DNA from: an uncultured Pseudomonadales bacterium
GTDB taxonomy: Bacteria; Pseudomonadota; Gammaproteobacteria; Pseudomonadales; Cellvibrionaceae
Direction of reading: 5' to 3'
Assembly (NCBI GenBank): GCA_947489425.1
Contig: CANLDL010000001.1
Coordinates: forward strand, 992,001 to 1,056,000
DNA: 64,000 bases
The position numbers and the translations under genes are program-made. Position 1 is the first letter of the stretch, and every line of letters begins with the position of its first letter. The notes beneath the pieces were generated by a model. It was not told where the DNA came from and did no database searches. It saw only the letters and a list, made by a program, of their open reading frames with translations. Below, piece by piece: positions 27,048 through 36,971 of this stretch.

Positions 27048-28250
27048 TTAGCTTAGATCATGAGAAATAGATAAAATCGCAATATCGTCGGGTAAGCGAT
27101 CAAAAGTGAGTAGTTTTAACTGATCAGTGATCGCCTCTATACTACCGCCGGTTTGCGAAAGTGATTCTAGCAGATTTCTTTCCTTTGCTAATAGATCATT
27201 TCCTGATAATACTTCTAAAATTCCATCGGAAAAGGCCACTAAGGAAAAGTTCTCTGGCAATTTACGGTTATAGACATCCCAATTATTATCAACAAATAAT
27301 CCCAAGGGCTTGCCCTGCCCCTCAAGATACTGTGCTTGGCCATCGCTCACAATAACAGGCAATGGTAAATGCCCAGCCACTATGTAGGATAGCTCGTGTG
27401 TTTGTGTATCAATAATACCGACTATCATCGTAATATGATTATTAAGGCGCATTGCTATCAACTCATCGTTAATAACGGTGACTAATTCCTGTAGGGCATC
27501 GTTGATAGCACCAAAATCGGTCAATAGTTGGCGTAAGCGGATCAATTGCGCCACTAAGTTTTTTAGCCAAATCGTTACAAATGCAGGTGCCGAGCCATGA
27601 CCTGATACATCGGCAAGATAAAAGGCATAGTAGCGTTTATTCAGTAGTGCATAATCAATGCAATCGCCACTTAAAAATAAGGCCGGGATAACCTTGTGAG
27701 TACATTGATAGTCTCTGGCAATAAAAGGGCTCATAGGCAGCATGCTTTGCTGTACAAAGTTACCCGCCCTTTGGTCTTGCTCAAGCTCGCTGATATGCAA
27801 GCGCAGCTTATGGTTAGCATCCTCTAACTCAGAACGATAACGTTGATTCTCTAACTTTAAATCTCGCCGCTCAAGGCCATGCAATACGGCATGAATTAAC
27901 ACTTCTGTATCGGTAATTGGCTTAATAAAGTAGTCAATCGCACCTAAACGTAAAGCATTTATCACATCACTCATGACACCTGCCTCTGCAGTGACAATAA
28001 CGGGGATATCTCGAAAACGCTCGTTAAGTAATTGTAGGAGGCTGGAATCTTCGCCCCAGCCAATACTAAGATCGGTGATGATGGTATCGGGCGGTGACTT
28101 TTCTATATAAGCGAGGCTTAAATGCGCATTAGCGCAGCTATGAACTTGAAAACCAGTCAGTTTAAGGGCTTCGCTAAAACATTGACGAATGTCATCATCT
28201 TCATCAATAACAAGAACTGTATAGTCGGCATTCTGCACGTAAAATAACAC
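27048..28250 (-). CDS. Response regulator with PP2C/SpoIIE phosphatase output (HsbR-like)
   Basis: 400 residues. The N-terminal receiver domain has the acidic pair in VLVIDEDDD and phospho-acceptor Asp 60 in IITDLSIGWG. A coiled linker (about 130-165) joins it to a PP2C-type Ser/Thr phosphatase with metal-binding FYLADVSGHGSAPAF, VAFSDGILEV and LPDDIAILSI. The family dephosphorylates STAS anti-anti-sigma proteins on command of a histidine kinase or HPt protein. The next gene encodes such a STAS protein, and both likely form one transcript. The cognate kinase or HPt gene is not adjacent. Confidence 0.88.
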   Translation of the reverse strand: MLFYVQNADYTVLVIDEDDDIRQCFSEALKLTGFQVHSCANAHLSLAYIEKSPPDTIITDLSIGWGEDSSLLQLLNERFRDIPVIVTAEAGVMSDVINALRLGAIDYFIKPITDTEVLIHAVLHGLERRDLKLENQRYRSELEDANHKLRLHISELEQDQRAGNFVQQSMLPMSPFIARDYQCTHKVIPALFLSGDCIDYALLNKRYYAFYLADVSGHGSAPAFVTIWLKNLVAQLIRLRQLLTDFGAINDALQELVTVINDELIAMRLNNHITMIVGIIDTQTHELSYIVAGHLPLPVIVSDGQAQYLEGQGKPLGLFVDNNWDVYNRKLPENFSLVAFSDGILEVLSGNDLLAKERNLLESLSQTGGSIEAITDQLKLLTFDRLPDDIAILSISHDLS

Positions 28251-28544
28251 TCTCTATGCGTCATAAAGATACTACTAACATCGAGAACTTGTGATTATTA
28301 TCCTATGCTCTCTCATGTAGTCACACTACTCTTTTAGCATCATTCAAGCAACTAGCGATTTGCCGCTACTTTAAAAAACCTAACAATAAAACAGAGGTCA
28401 CTTAACGCTCAAAAAATAAGCAAGCAAAAATAGTTTTTTTGTCTATACTAGTTACTGGAATCATTTTTTAAGTAACAATAGTTAATGAACATAACCTCAT
28501 CTAATAAATAATATAAGCAAACTAGCATAGGGGAAATACTTCCA

Positions 28545-28865
28545 ATGAGTATTAGCGATAAAGATTACAGCGAAAAGCGCGATTTTATTCGTATGAAGGT
28601 CAACACACCGGCACAAATAGCAACACAACCCGATGGCGAACCCGATTGTGATGCCATCTGTAATGATCTGAGCGGAGGCGGCATGTCGTTAACGCTCAAT
28701 GAAGAACTACCCTTAGATAGTGAAATTACCGTTACCGTCACTTCTGACCATAGCCACAGCCCTATACTTAAAGCACGCTGCGCTGTTGCTAGAATACAAG
28801 CCCAAGAGGACGGCGCTTATCAAGTAGGCCTATCCATTAAAGAAGTTGTCCAAGAAGAGAGTTAA
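28545..28865 (+). CDS. Small single-domain PilZ protein
   Basis: 106 residues, essentially one PilZ domain. The c-di-GMP arginine motif is KRDFIRMK (RxxxR), and the second motif is NDLSGGGM (D/NxSxxG). Short PilZ proteins act as c-di-GMP adaptors on type IV pilus, flagellar or exopolysaccharide machines; the target is not evident. It is preceded by GGGGAAA about 10 nt from the ATG. It stands alone between the divergent HsbR-like gene and the convergent LysR gene. Confidence 0.85.
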   Translation: MSISDKDYSEKRDFIRMKVNTPAQIATQPDGEPDCDAICNDLSGGGMSLTLNEELPLDSEITVTVTSDHSHSPILKARCAVARIQAQEDGAYQVGLSIKEVVQEES

Positions 28866-28869
28866 TCCT

Positions 28870-29742
28870 TTATCCAAATGCTTTTATATAATCCATAAAT
28901 GCACGTATACGTGCATTTTGCCGACTATCTGGGTGAGTTAGCATCCAAATATTGCTGTTGCACTCTACTGGCGTTGTAGCCAGCTTAATCAGCTCACTCT
29001 CCCCTTTGGCTACATGAGCCGGTAGCGGGGCTACTCCCAAACCCTGTTTGCAGTAATAGTACAAGCTAGTAAATTTATCACACTCTATTGCTATATTTTT
29101 CTCGCTAATTTTAGTGCTTAGCCACTGCGTGATAGACAAATGCGCTAGTGTTTGGCTCGGCATTAGAACAGCATGTGCTGCTAAGTCATCAACTCCTATC
29201 TCTGTACCATTATGCTGTTTAATATAATCTTTACTTGCATATAAATTAAATATGATAGGTACTAAACATTTACCTACCATCGTCTCAGGTTGCTTGTTAG
29301 AGGCCGATAAAACAATATCAACCTCATGCCGCGGTAAGCTACGAAACTGCGTACTTACCTCGATATCGAGCTTAATGTCTGGATATTGCTGCTTAAAACC
29401 GCCAATCAACCGAGGCAGCCAAAAGTAACCAATGGTATCGCTCGTTGATAGACGAATGGTGCCTGCAAGCGAGACGTCCTTACCCAACAGGGCTCTTTCG
29501 GTATCGGTAAATGTCGCCTCGATGGATTCGACCATCTCAACGATAGATTGGCCTGCTGCTGTTAGCAGGTAACCCGTTCGATGGCGCTCAAACAAGCGCA
29601 TTTTAACCCGCGCCTCAAGGCTGTCGATTTTACGAAAAACAGTCGATTGATTAACATCTAATGTCTGTGCCGCAGCGCTTAGGGTGCCACTTTTAACAAC
29701 TTGTAAAAAATAGCGGTATTCTTCCCAATTCATATTATGCAT
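28870..29742 (-). CDS. LysR-family transcriptional regulator (quinone-stress type)
   Basis: 290 residues. The N-terminal winged helix-turn-helix (about 6-64) reads YFLQVVKSGTLSAAAQTLDVNQSTVFRKIDSLE, and a substrate-binding type 2 domain follows. It is divergent from doxX with 103 bp between them, which is the standard layout of a LysR protein and its target. The E. coli regulator YhaJ controls the related yqjF/yqjG quinone-responsive genes, so a similar role is inferred. A true start at Met 4 is possible. Confidence 0.88.
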   Translation of the reverse strand: MHNMNWEEYRYFLQVVKSGTLSAAAQTLDVNQSTVFRKIDSLEARVKMRLFERHRTGYLLTAAGQSIVEMVESIEATFTDTERALLGKDVSLAGTIRLSTSDTIGYFWLPRLIGGFKQQYPDIKLDIEVSTQFRSLPRHEVDIVLSASNKQPETMVGKCLVPIIFNLYASKDYIKQHNGTEIGVDDLAAHAVLMPSQTLAHLSITQWLSTKISEKNIAIECDKFTSLYYYCKQGLGVAPLPAHVAKGESELIKLATTPVECNSNIWMLTHPDSRQNARIRAFMDYIKAFG

Positions 29743-29845
29743 TTTTGCAAACCTAAATTGCTTATTTTGATATTTATTTAATTATTTTGCATAACTATGA
29801 TAGCTCTGTCTAGTGACAAACATTTTATATACATAGGAAATAACC

Positions 29846-30268
29846 ATGCTTACCAATCAAACAGATCCAGAAAAAATTGCCTTAGCAACAACTATTTTGC
29901 GCGTTAGTCTAGGCGTTGTATTACTCGCTCATGTATGGGTAAAAATTTTTGTCTATACCGTTCCTGGTACTATTGGCTTTTTTGACTCTGTCGGTATTCC
30001 ACTTGCCGCTACCTTAGCTTATGCCACTATGGCCTTTGAGCTTATAGGTGGGCTTATGCTCATCCTGGGTGTGGGTGTTAAACCTATTACACTAGTAACC
30101 GTTGCACTTATGTTGGGAGCTATTATTTTTGTACACGGTGGTAATGGTTGGTTATTTGCCAACGAAGGTGGGGGTTGGGAATACCCGGCTTTTTTAGCAC
30201 TTGCAGCGATTGTTCAGTATTTATTAGGCACTGGTGCTTACTCGATTACATCAAGCTCTAAAACATGA
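29846..30268 (+). CDS. DoxX-family membrane protein
   Basis: 140 residues with four hydrophobic helices (about 13-31, 49-75, 78-98 and 113-133) and the DoxX pattern LRVSLGVVLLAHVWVK, with a conserved GGNGW loop. DoxX proteins are small quinone- or redox-linked membrane proteins. The pairing with a glutathionyl-hydroquinone reductase is that of yqjF-yqjG in E. coli. It probably heads a three-gene operon under the divergent LysR protein. Confidence 0.85.
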   Translation: MLTNQTDPEKIALATTILRVSLGVVLLAHVWVKIFVYTVPGTIGFFDSVGIPLAATLAYATMAFELIGGLMLILGVGVKPITLVTVALMLGAIIFVHGGNGWLFANEGGGWEYPAFLALAAIVQYLLGTGAYSITSSSKT

Positions 30269-30305
30269 TTTTCCAACACTACACGACTATATCGGGAGTA
30301 AGCAT

Positions 30306-31220
30306 ATGTTAGTTAACGGCATTTGGGATAAAGACTGGGACCCAATACAAGCTAAAGACAGCGAGGGACGTTTTATTCGTCAGAGCTCAACATTTCGAAG
30401 CTCACAAATAAGTCCACAAAAAGGTCGCTATCTACTCTATGTTGCGTTGATATGCCCTTGGGCACATCGAACACTGATAACACGACAGTTAAAAGGGCTG
30501 GAAGAATATATTGACATTGCCATTGTTGAACCTTTTTTAACGAACCAAGGCTGGCACTTTGGTGACTTTGAAGGCTCGACAAGGGACCCCATTCACCACT
30601 GCGACTACATCCACCAAATTTATACAGCTGTCGATCCTAACTATACGGGTAGAGCCACAGTACCTGTTTTGTGGGACAAGGTCGAAAATAAAATTGTTAA
30701 CAATGAGTCAGCGGATATTGTAAAAATATTTAACAATAATTTTAGCGATACAGAACATGCCATTAATTTAAGGCCTAAGGATTTGTTAGATGAAATAGGC
30801 CCACTCAATGAATGGCTTTATAAAACACTAAATAATGGTGTCTATAAAACAGGGTTTGCACAAACGCAATTTGCCTATGAAGAATCAGTAACTGCAGTTT
30901 TTAATACACTTGATAGCTTGGAAGAACGTTTATCCGATGGGCGAGAGTTTTTGTTTGGGGATAGGCTAACCGAAAGTGATATTCGCTTATATGTTACTCT
31001 TATAAGGTTTGATATGGCCTATTATGGTGCCTTTAAATGTAATCTTCGTCGTATTGCTGATTACACATACCTACAGTCTTATCTTGAGCGGCTATACAGC
31101 ATACCTGCTTTCAAAGATACAACCAACGCCGCACATATTAAACGCGGGTATTATTCTATCAAGGCAATTAATCCTAATGGCATATACCCATCAGGCCCAG
31201 CACAGGATTGGCTTAGCTAA
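30306..31220 (+). CDS. yqjG: Glutathionyl-hydroquinone reductase (YqjG/Xi-class GST)
   Basis: 304 residues from the ATG at 30306, which has GGGAG 7-11 nt upstream; an upstream in-frame start at 30234 would overlap doxX. The catalytic Cys is in LICPWAHRTL, the Xi-class signature CPWAHR. RATVPVLWDK holds the cis-Pro and NNESADI the glutathione-binding ES. The enzyme reduces glutathionyl-hydroquinones to free hydroquinone. The stop overlaps the next start by one base (TAATG), so the operon is coupled. Confidence 0.92.
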   Translation: MLVNGIWDKDWDPIQAKDSEGRFIRQSSTFRSSQISPQKGRYLLYVALICPWAHRTLITRQLKGLEEYIDIAIVEPFLTNQGWHFGDFEGSTRDPIHHCDYIHQIYTAVDPNYTGRATVPVLWDKVENKIVNNESADIVKIFNNNFSDTEHAINLRPKDLLDEIGPLNEWLYKTLNNGVYKTGFAQTQFAYEESVTAVFNTLDSLEERLSDGREFLFGDRLTESDIRLYVTLIRFDMAYYGAFKCNLRRIADYTYLQSYLERLYSIPAFKDTTNAAHIKRGYYSIKAINPNGIYPSGPAQDWLS

Positions 31221-31990
31221 TGCAACCCTGTCTTTTTATATCACATGGCGCACCGAGTGTGGCAATAAGCGACTCCCCTGCTCGTCGGTTTTTAACACAA
31301 ATTAAGCAACATCTACCGAGACTGCCAAGTGCCATAGTGATTATATCGCCTCACTGGTTAACTGAGACTCCCACACTACTTGGAGCTACAGAGTTATCGA
31401 CTATTTATGATTTTGGTGGTTTTAGTCAAGAAATCATGGCTTTAGACTACCCAGCACAAGGCCAGCCAATGCTGGCTCATAACATTTACACTTTACTCAA
31501 AGAGCATGGATTTAAATCTGATATTGATAAACACAGAGGCTTAGATCACGGTGCTTGGATACCCTTATTACTTGGCTTTCCAGAAAACACTATCCCGGTT
31601 ACAGGTATATCAATAAGCCCTCGAAAGTCTCCCTTATTTCATTTAAAACTAGGACAAGCGATACGCACATTACGCCAAAAGAATATTTTAATTATTGCTA
31701 GTGGCAGTATCACTCACAATTTATATCAATTAGATTTTGCTACGAATATACCCCAACCGCCGCACTCGGTGTTGGAATTTAATCAATGGGTTTGTGAAAG
31801 TTTACTGAACAAAAATTATGAAAGATTGCTGAATTATAAATCGCACCCGCTAGCAAATTTTAATCATCCAACAGAAGAACATTTGCTGCCTTTATTTATG
31901 GCGATGGGAGCAGGAGGGAAAAACGTTCGGCGAATACACCATAGTTTTACTTATGGTGTACTCAGCATGGATGCCTATGCCTTCAACTGA
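31220..31990 (+). CDS. ygiD: LigB-type extradiol dioxygenase (YgiD, DODA family)
   Basis: 256 residues. Class III extradiol dioxygenase with non-heme metal ligands: His in LFISHGAPS, His in IISPHWLTE, the LDHGAWIPL motif, and His in ASGSITHNL. Bacterial homologues cleave the ring of L-DOPA and similar catechols. It is translationally coupled to the hydroquinone reductase. With DoxX it would remove catechols and quinones. It converges on mlaA with 10 bp between the ends. Confidence 0.9.
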   Translation: MQPCLFISHGAPSVAISDSPARRFLTQIKQHLPRLPSAIVIISPHWLTETPTLLGATELSTIYDFGGFSQEIMALDYPAQGQPMLAHNIYTLLKEHGFKSDIDKHRGLDHGAWIPLLLGFPENTIPVTGISISPRKSPLFHLKLGQAIRTLRQKNILIIASGSITHNLYQLDFATNIPQPPHSVLEFNQWVCESLLNKNYERLLNYKSHPLANFNHPTEEHLLPLFMAMGAGGKNVRRIHHSFTYGVLSMDAYAFN

Positions 31991-32000
31991 ACGCCTTTAA

Positions 32001-32717
32001 CTAAAAATCTTTATCTTCTTCTAAGCCACCAGAGAATTCATCGGTAACTTCACCATCGTTAATTAAAAATTGACGACGCTGCAAATAAGCATCGCGAATA
32101 AAAATATAACGATCGCCACTTAATAATTCTTCTGTAGCTAGTAATTGAGCCCGAGTATCAACGATATTAGTGCCGTACAGAGTATTACGTGTTGGCACAT
32201 GATCAACATATGAAACAGGGTTTGCGTAGGCATCTATAGGTAATGCTATACCATCTCTAAAATTAGATGGGCCAAAAAATGGCAGCACAAGATAAGGGCC
32301 AGAACCTACACCCCACGTACCTAGTGTTTGCCCAAAGTCTTCGCCCTCGGTTTTTTCCAAACCAACGTATTGTGCGGTATCAATAAAACCTAATAAGCCA
32401 ATTGTACTGTTAACCAAAAAACGTCCTGTATGTAATAAGGTTTTATTACCTTTGCCCTGTAATCCAGAGTTTGCCAGGTTTCTTATCTCACCTAGGTTCG
32501 AGAAAAAATTACCAACGCCTGCTTCTACCGGACTGGGAGTCACATAATGATAACCTTGGGCAATGGGTTTAATTAAAAATCGGTCGAGCCCTGAATTAAA
32601 ACCATAGACAACTCGGTTAAAGCCCTCGTAAGGGTCAGATTTATCAGGCGAAGAAGCACAGGCAGCAAGTCCTGCCACACTAACTACAATTAAAGCTATT
32701 TTTTTAATTGATTTCAT
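32001..32717 (-). CDS. mlaA: Outer-membrane lipoprotein MlaA (VacJ)
   Basis: 238 residues with a lipoprotein signal (lipobox LAAC, Cys 20). The mature part has the MlaA hallmark DPYEGFNRVVYGFNSGLDRF and GTWGVGSGPYLVLPFFGPSNFRDG. MlaA removes phospholipids from the outer leaflet of the outer membrane and passes them to MlaC, keeping lipid asymmetry. The rest of the mla operon is not nearby. An acidic C-terminal tail (SGGLEEDKDF) is lineage-specific. Confidence 0.94.
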   Translation of the reverse strand: MKSIKKIALIVVSVAGLAACASSPDKSDPYEGFNRVVYGFNSGLDRFLIKPIAQGYHYVTPSPVEAGVGNFFSNLGEIRNLANSGLQGKGNKTLLHTGRFLVNSTIGLLGFIDTAQYVGLEKTEGEDFGQTLGTWGVGSGPYLVLPFFGPSNFRDGIALPIDAYANPVSYVDHVPTRNTLYGTNIVDTRAQLLATEELLSGDRYIFIRDAYLQRRQFLINDGEVTDEFSGGLEEDKDF

Positions 32718-32839
32718 ATCTACTCACATTTTCCTATTGGTCTTTCTTATATCATGCTCACATCACGACTATACCGAGAAGCTCACTTTTAAGCTAGGTG
32801 CACAACTGCCATATTGGCGGTTAGTAACTTAGGTAGCAC

Positions 32840-35800
32840 TTACATTGCCGACGACTCCCACTGTTTATTTAAGCGTTTAACTGATACTGGTACTCGTGTT
32901 GTTAGTGCTTGAGCAAACAAAGAGACACGTAGCTCCTCTAACATCCAACGGTATTGCTGCAGCTGTTTGGGTAGCCCATAAAACACATCTGTACTGTTAT
33001 CTGTATTACTAACGGTTAATAGTTCTTCTAGACGAGCGTATAAAGGTTCTAACTGTGCAATATGTGCTCGGTCCTGATTAATGTTCATAGGGACTTTTTC
33101 TAAGCGCTGCCCAATGGCTTTTAGATAACGCGGGTACTGCTGTAGCCACTCATAGGGAGTACTATATAAACAACCTCGATAAAATAAACCCGCTAACTGT
33201 TTATTGATATCAGACATGGCATAGGCAATAGTCAATACATTTTTAGACTGCTTTGCTTGTTTTTTAATCCCTACAACTGAATTTAAGGATTGGACTAATA
33301 AGCTCGCTATATGTTCCGCACGCTCAACCCATTGGCTTTTAGCTTTGTCGACAGCCATGATAAAGTCTTGCTCATTACGTATATCAGTAGTTTCATTACT
33401 ACTGCTCTCATCAAAACAAGTTTGCCTTACCGCTGCACTAATAATATCGTCAATAACAGAATCACGATTACCCATATCAACGACGGTTAAACCAATATCT
33501 TTATTTTTTAATAAATTCTTACGCAAGTACTTGACGGTTTGTACTTGGTTAAGTATTGCTAAGCGTACCATGCCGCGCAAGCTATTCGCGCCAGCCTCTT
33601 GGTCGTTGTCATAAAGCTTAAGATCAACGCTATCGCCATTATCTGCAAGTCCGGGATAGACCCGAATTTCTAGACCATTTTGTTGCAATAAATGCGTTTT
33701 AGGTAGGATGCCAAATGACCAACTGGTAAGCTTAGATTGCTCAAAATTATTACCAACGGTTTGTAACTGCCCCTGTACATGATCGCGATAGCGCTCACGC
33801 AGCACTGATAAATCTCTACCTTGATCCATCAATTTACCGCGCTCATCAAGCACATGAATGTTGAATTGATAATAGCTATCGAGTGATTGCTCCTGCCAGC
33901 ACTCGGCAGGAATTTCAATATTTTTATAGCGGTATAATTGCTCAGCCAATACCTCACGTAAAGCACGTACTTTGGGGGTGTAATTACTATTAGTGGTAGT
34001 CGAACCCATGACGAGTTTTGGTAGAATTTTTTCAACCGTTGATGGCACCGGTGCAAATTGTTTACGCCATTGTTTAGGTAGTGCTTTTATCATCGCTGTA
34101 GCTTTTTCTGCCAGCAAGCCCGGAACCAGCCACTCAAGCCGATCTTCCGATAATAAATGTAGCGCACTCACTGGGACTTTAATGGTTACACCATCGTCAC
34201 GATGAGTAGGGTCAAAGTGATACATAACCGGTACTCTAATACCACCCATTTCTAAACTATCGGGAAATTGTGCTGCTTCAATATGCGCATCGGAGCGCTG
34301 CATAAGCGCGCTTCGCTCAATAAATAATAAACGCGGATCCGATTTTTCTACGCTTTCGCGCCAAGCTTCAAAACCATCGAGATTAAGGATATCTTCAGGC
34401 AGCCGCCTATTATAAAATTCATAGAGCACTTCATCATCGACGATGATATCTCTACGGCGAGACTTTGCTTCTAGCTCGTGTAACTCTTTTAATAAGTGCT
34501 GTTGCCAAGCAAAAAAATGTTTATCGGGCTTGGCATTTTTGACTTTGTGCTTAATCCGTTTATGCTCGCTATAGCGCCCCTCAACTAATGCTGCACGAAT
34601 AAATACTTCGCGGCTCTCAACGGGTTTTATACGGCCGAAACTCACGGGCTTTTTATCGCGTAAGACTAGTCCGTACAAACTTACTTTTTCGTAAGCCATC
34701 ACTTGTCCACTACGGGCATCATAGTGTGGTTCAACGTGTTGACGTTTTACTAAATGTTGAGCAACCGATAGCACCCAGTCAGTTTCAATACTCGCAATGG
34801 TGTGTGCATATAATTTACTGGTTTCCAATAATTCACCTGCTAACAACCACTGAGGTTTCTTTTTAAATTGAGAAGACCCTGGAAATATATGAAAACGACG
34901 ATTGCGTGCGCCAAAATAATCGTTAGTTTTTTCTTTAGAGAAGTTACCAATATTATCGAGTAAACCAGTCAAAAGTGCTGTATGTATTGCCTCATAGTTT
35001 GCAGGGGCGCTATTGAGTTTTAACGACAACTTTTTTGCACTAAGGCTAAGTTGTGTATGAATATCACGCCATTCACGCAACCGCATATAGACTAAAAAAT
35101 TTTTCTTACACCATTTTTGGCATTGATTATTTGATAAATTTTGCCGCTGCTCTTCATAGGTTTTCCACAGATTCACATAGGCCAAAAAATCTGATTTTTC
35201 GTCCCAGTACTCACGGTGCCTTTGATCAGCGGCTTGTTGTTTGTCTGCAGGCCGCTCACGCGGGTCTTGTACAGAAAGTGCACTGATAATAATCATCACC
35301 TCGTTCAGGCAATCCCACTGCGCCCCTGCAATCAACATTCTTCCAAACCGCGGATCAACTGGCAATTGCGCTAAACGCCTACCAAGCTTGGTTAAATGAT
35401 TACGTCCATTAATTGCTTGTAACTCTTGTAACAATTTATACCCATCATTAATTAGGCGATGATCGGGCATTTCTACAAAGGGAAAGTGCCTTATATCTCC
35501 AAGCCTAAGCTGGGCCATTTGTAAAATAACCGCCGCTAAATTGGTACGCAATATTTCTGGATCGGTAAATTCTGGACGGGATAAAAAGTCTTGCTCACTG
35601 TAGAGTCTGATGCAAACACCTTCACTGACCCGACCACAGCGGCCCTTACGTTGATTGGCGCTTGCCTGAGAAATTGGCTCGATAGGTAGCCGCTGTACTT
35701 TAGTTCTAAAACTGTAGCGACTAATACGTGCATAGCCCGGGTCGATAACATAACGAATGCCAGGGACTGTGAGTGAAGTTTCTGCGACATTGGTTGCCAG

Positions 35801-36814
35801 CACAACTCGACGACCACGGTGAGGCTGAAAGATTTTATTTTGCTCACTAACACTCAAGCGCGCATACAGTGGCACAACACTAAGATGTGGTATTTTTTCG
35901 CGACGCAGCCGTAGCGCGGCCTCGCGAATGTCGCGCTCCCCACTTAAAAAAACTAAAATATCACCTTGGTGGTCAAGAGTAGTAATCTCTTCTATCGCAT
36001 TAACAATGCCCTCTAACTGGGATTCACTATCGGTCTCTAGTAATGGCCGATAAAGCGTCTCGACCGGGAATGTTCTCCCGGACACTTCAATAATAGGTGC
36101 ATCATTAAAGTGAGTAGAGAATTTTTCTACATCGATAGTTGCCGAAGTAATAATCACTTTTAAATCGGGACGTTTAGGCAATAACTGCTTAAGATAACCC
36201 AACAAGAAATCAATATTTAGGCTGCGCTCATGGGCCTCATCGATAATGATAGTATCGTAGCGATTGAGATAGCGGTCGTTTTGAATCTCTGCCAACAAAA
36301 TTCCATCAGTCATTAACTTAATGGCCGTTGCATCACCTGCGGTCTCATTGAAGCGTATTTGATAGCCCACCAAATCGCCTAGTGGCACATTAAGTTCTTC
36401 GGCAATACGATTAGCGACACTTCTTGCGGCAATACGTCGCGGTTGCGTATGCCCAATCAAACCCTTTTGACCTAAACCTAGTGACAGGCAGATTTTAGGC
36501 AATTGTGTGGTTTTACCTGAGCCAGTCTCTCCCGCAATAATAATCACTTGATTTTCAAGAATGGCCTTAGCAATGTCGTCTTTGTGCTCGCTGACCGGCA
36601 AAGTGGATGGGAATGTAATATCAACCGCTCTATCCCGTCGCGCTATCACCCAGCGACAGGAGGCTTCTATATCGGCCACTAAGGATTGTGCATCTTCACT
36701 AGAGTCACTGTTTTTTAGGCGTGCAAGCCTATCGGAAAATCGATGTTGATCTACTGTTTTACACTCAGGAATAATCTCATGAAGCGCTGATAAATGTTGA
36801 GGTTCTAAAGCCAA
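32840..36814 (-). CDS. hrpA: ATP-dependent RNA helicase HrpA
   Basis: A 1324-residue DEAH-box helicase. Walker A GETGSGKT (95-102), IIIDEAHERS, the SAT motif in ITSATID, and the C-lobe QRKGRCGRVSEG are visible, followed by the HA2/winged-helix and OB regions and the large HrpA-specific C-terminal domain (VRALREVLAEQLYRYKNIEIP). Length is normal for the family. HrpA resolves stalled or collided ribosomes and processes some mRNAs. It is transcribed alone. Confidence 0.96.
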   Translation of the reverse strand: MALEPQHLSALHEIIPECKTVDQHRFSDRLARLKNSDSSEDAQSLVADIEASCRWVIARRDRAVDITFPSTLPVSEHKDDIAKAILENQVIIIAGETGSGKTTQLPKICLSLGLGQKGLIGHTQPRRIAARSVANRIAEELNVPLGDLVGYQIRFNETAGDATAIKLMTDGILLAEIQNDRYLNRYDTIIIDEAHERSLNIDFLLGYLKQLLPKRPDLKVIITSATIDVEKFSTHFNDAPIIEVSGRTFPVETLYRPLLETDSESQLEGIVNAIEEITTLDHQGDILVFLSGERDIREAALRLRREKIPHLSVVPLYARLSVSEQNKIFQPHRGRRVVLATNVAETSLTVPGIRYVIDPGYARISRYSFRTKVQRLPIEPISQASANQRKGRCGRVSEGVCIRLYSEQDFLSRPEFTDPEILRTNLAAVILQMAQLRLGDIRHFPFVEMPDHRLINDGYKLLQELQAINGRNHLTKLGRRLAQLPVDPRFGRMLIAGAQWDCLNEVMIIISALSVQDPRERPADKQQAADQRHREYWDEKSDFLAYVNLWKTYEEQRQNLSNNQCQKWCKKNFLVYMRLREWRDIHTQLSLSAKKLSLKLNSAPANYEAIHTALLTGLLDNIGNFSKEKTNDYFGARNRRFHIFPGSSQFKKKPQWLLAGELLETSKLYAHTIASIETDWVLSVAQHLVKRQHVEPHYDARSGQVMAYEKVSLYGLVLRDKKPVSFGRIKPVESREVFIRAALVEGRYSEHKRIKHKVKNAKPDKHFFAWQQHLLKELHELEAKSRRRDIIVDDEVLYEFYNRRLPEDILNLDGFEAWRESVEKSDPRLLFIERSALMQRSDAHIEAAQFPDSLEMGGIRVPVMYHFDPTHRDDGVTIKVPVSALHLLSEDRLEWLVPGLLAEKATAMIKALPKQWRKQFAPVPSTVEKILPKLVMGSTTTNSNYTPKVRALREVLAEQLYRYKNIEIPAECWQEQSLDSYYQFNIHVLDERGKLMDQGRDLSVLRERYRDHVQGQLQTVGNNFEQSKLTSWSFGILPKTHLLQQNGLEIRVYPGLADNGDSVDLKLYDNDQEAGANSLRGMVRLAILNQVQTVKYLRKNLLKNKDIGLTVVDMGNRDSVIDDIISAAVRQTCFDESSSNETTDIRNEQDFIMAVDKAKSQWVERAEHIASLLVQSLNSVVGIKKQAKQSKNVLTIAYAMSDINKQLAGLFYRGCLYSTPYEWLQQYPRYLKAIGQRLEKVPMNINQDRAHIAQLEPLYARLEELLTVSNTDNSTDVFYGLPKQLQQYRWMLEELRVSLFAQALTTRVPVSVKRLNKQWESSAM

Positions 36815-36971
36815 GGGGATAACCGGTAGTTGTCTTCTTCCCTGTAGGGTACGTTATGGGAATCATTAAAAGGTGAATTATACGCAATATATAAGAAAGA
36901 AACGTCTAAAAATGAAAAAATAGAGAATGTTACCTGAAACCTCACAACACTTTTTAAGTAAGGAGCTCTTT

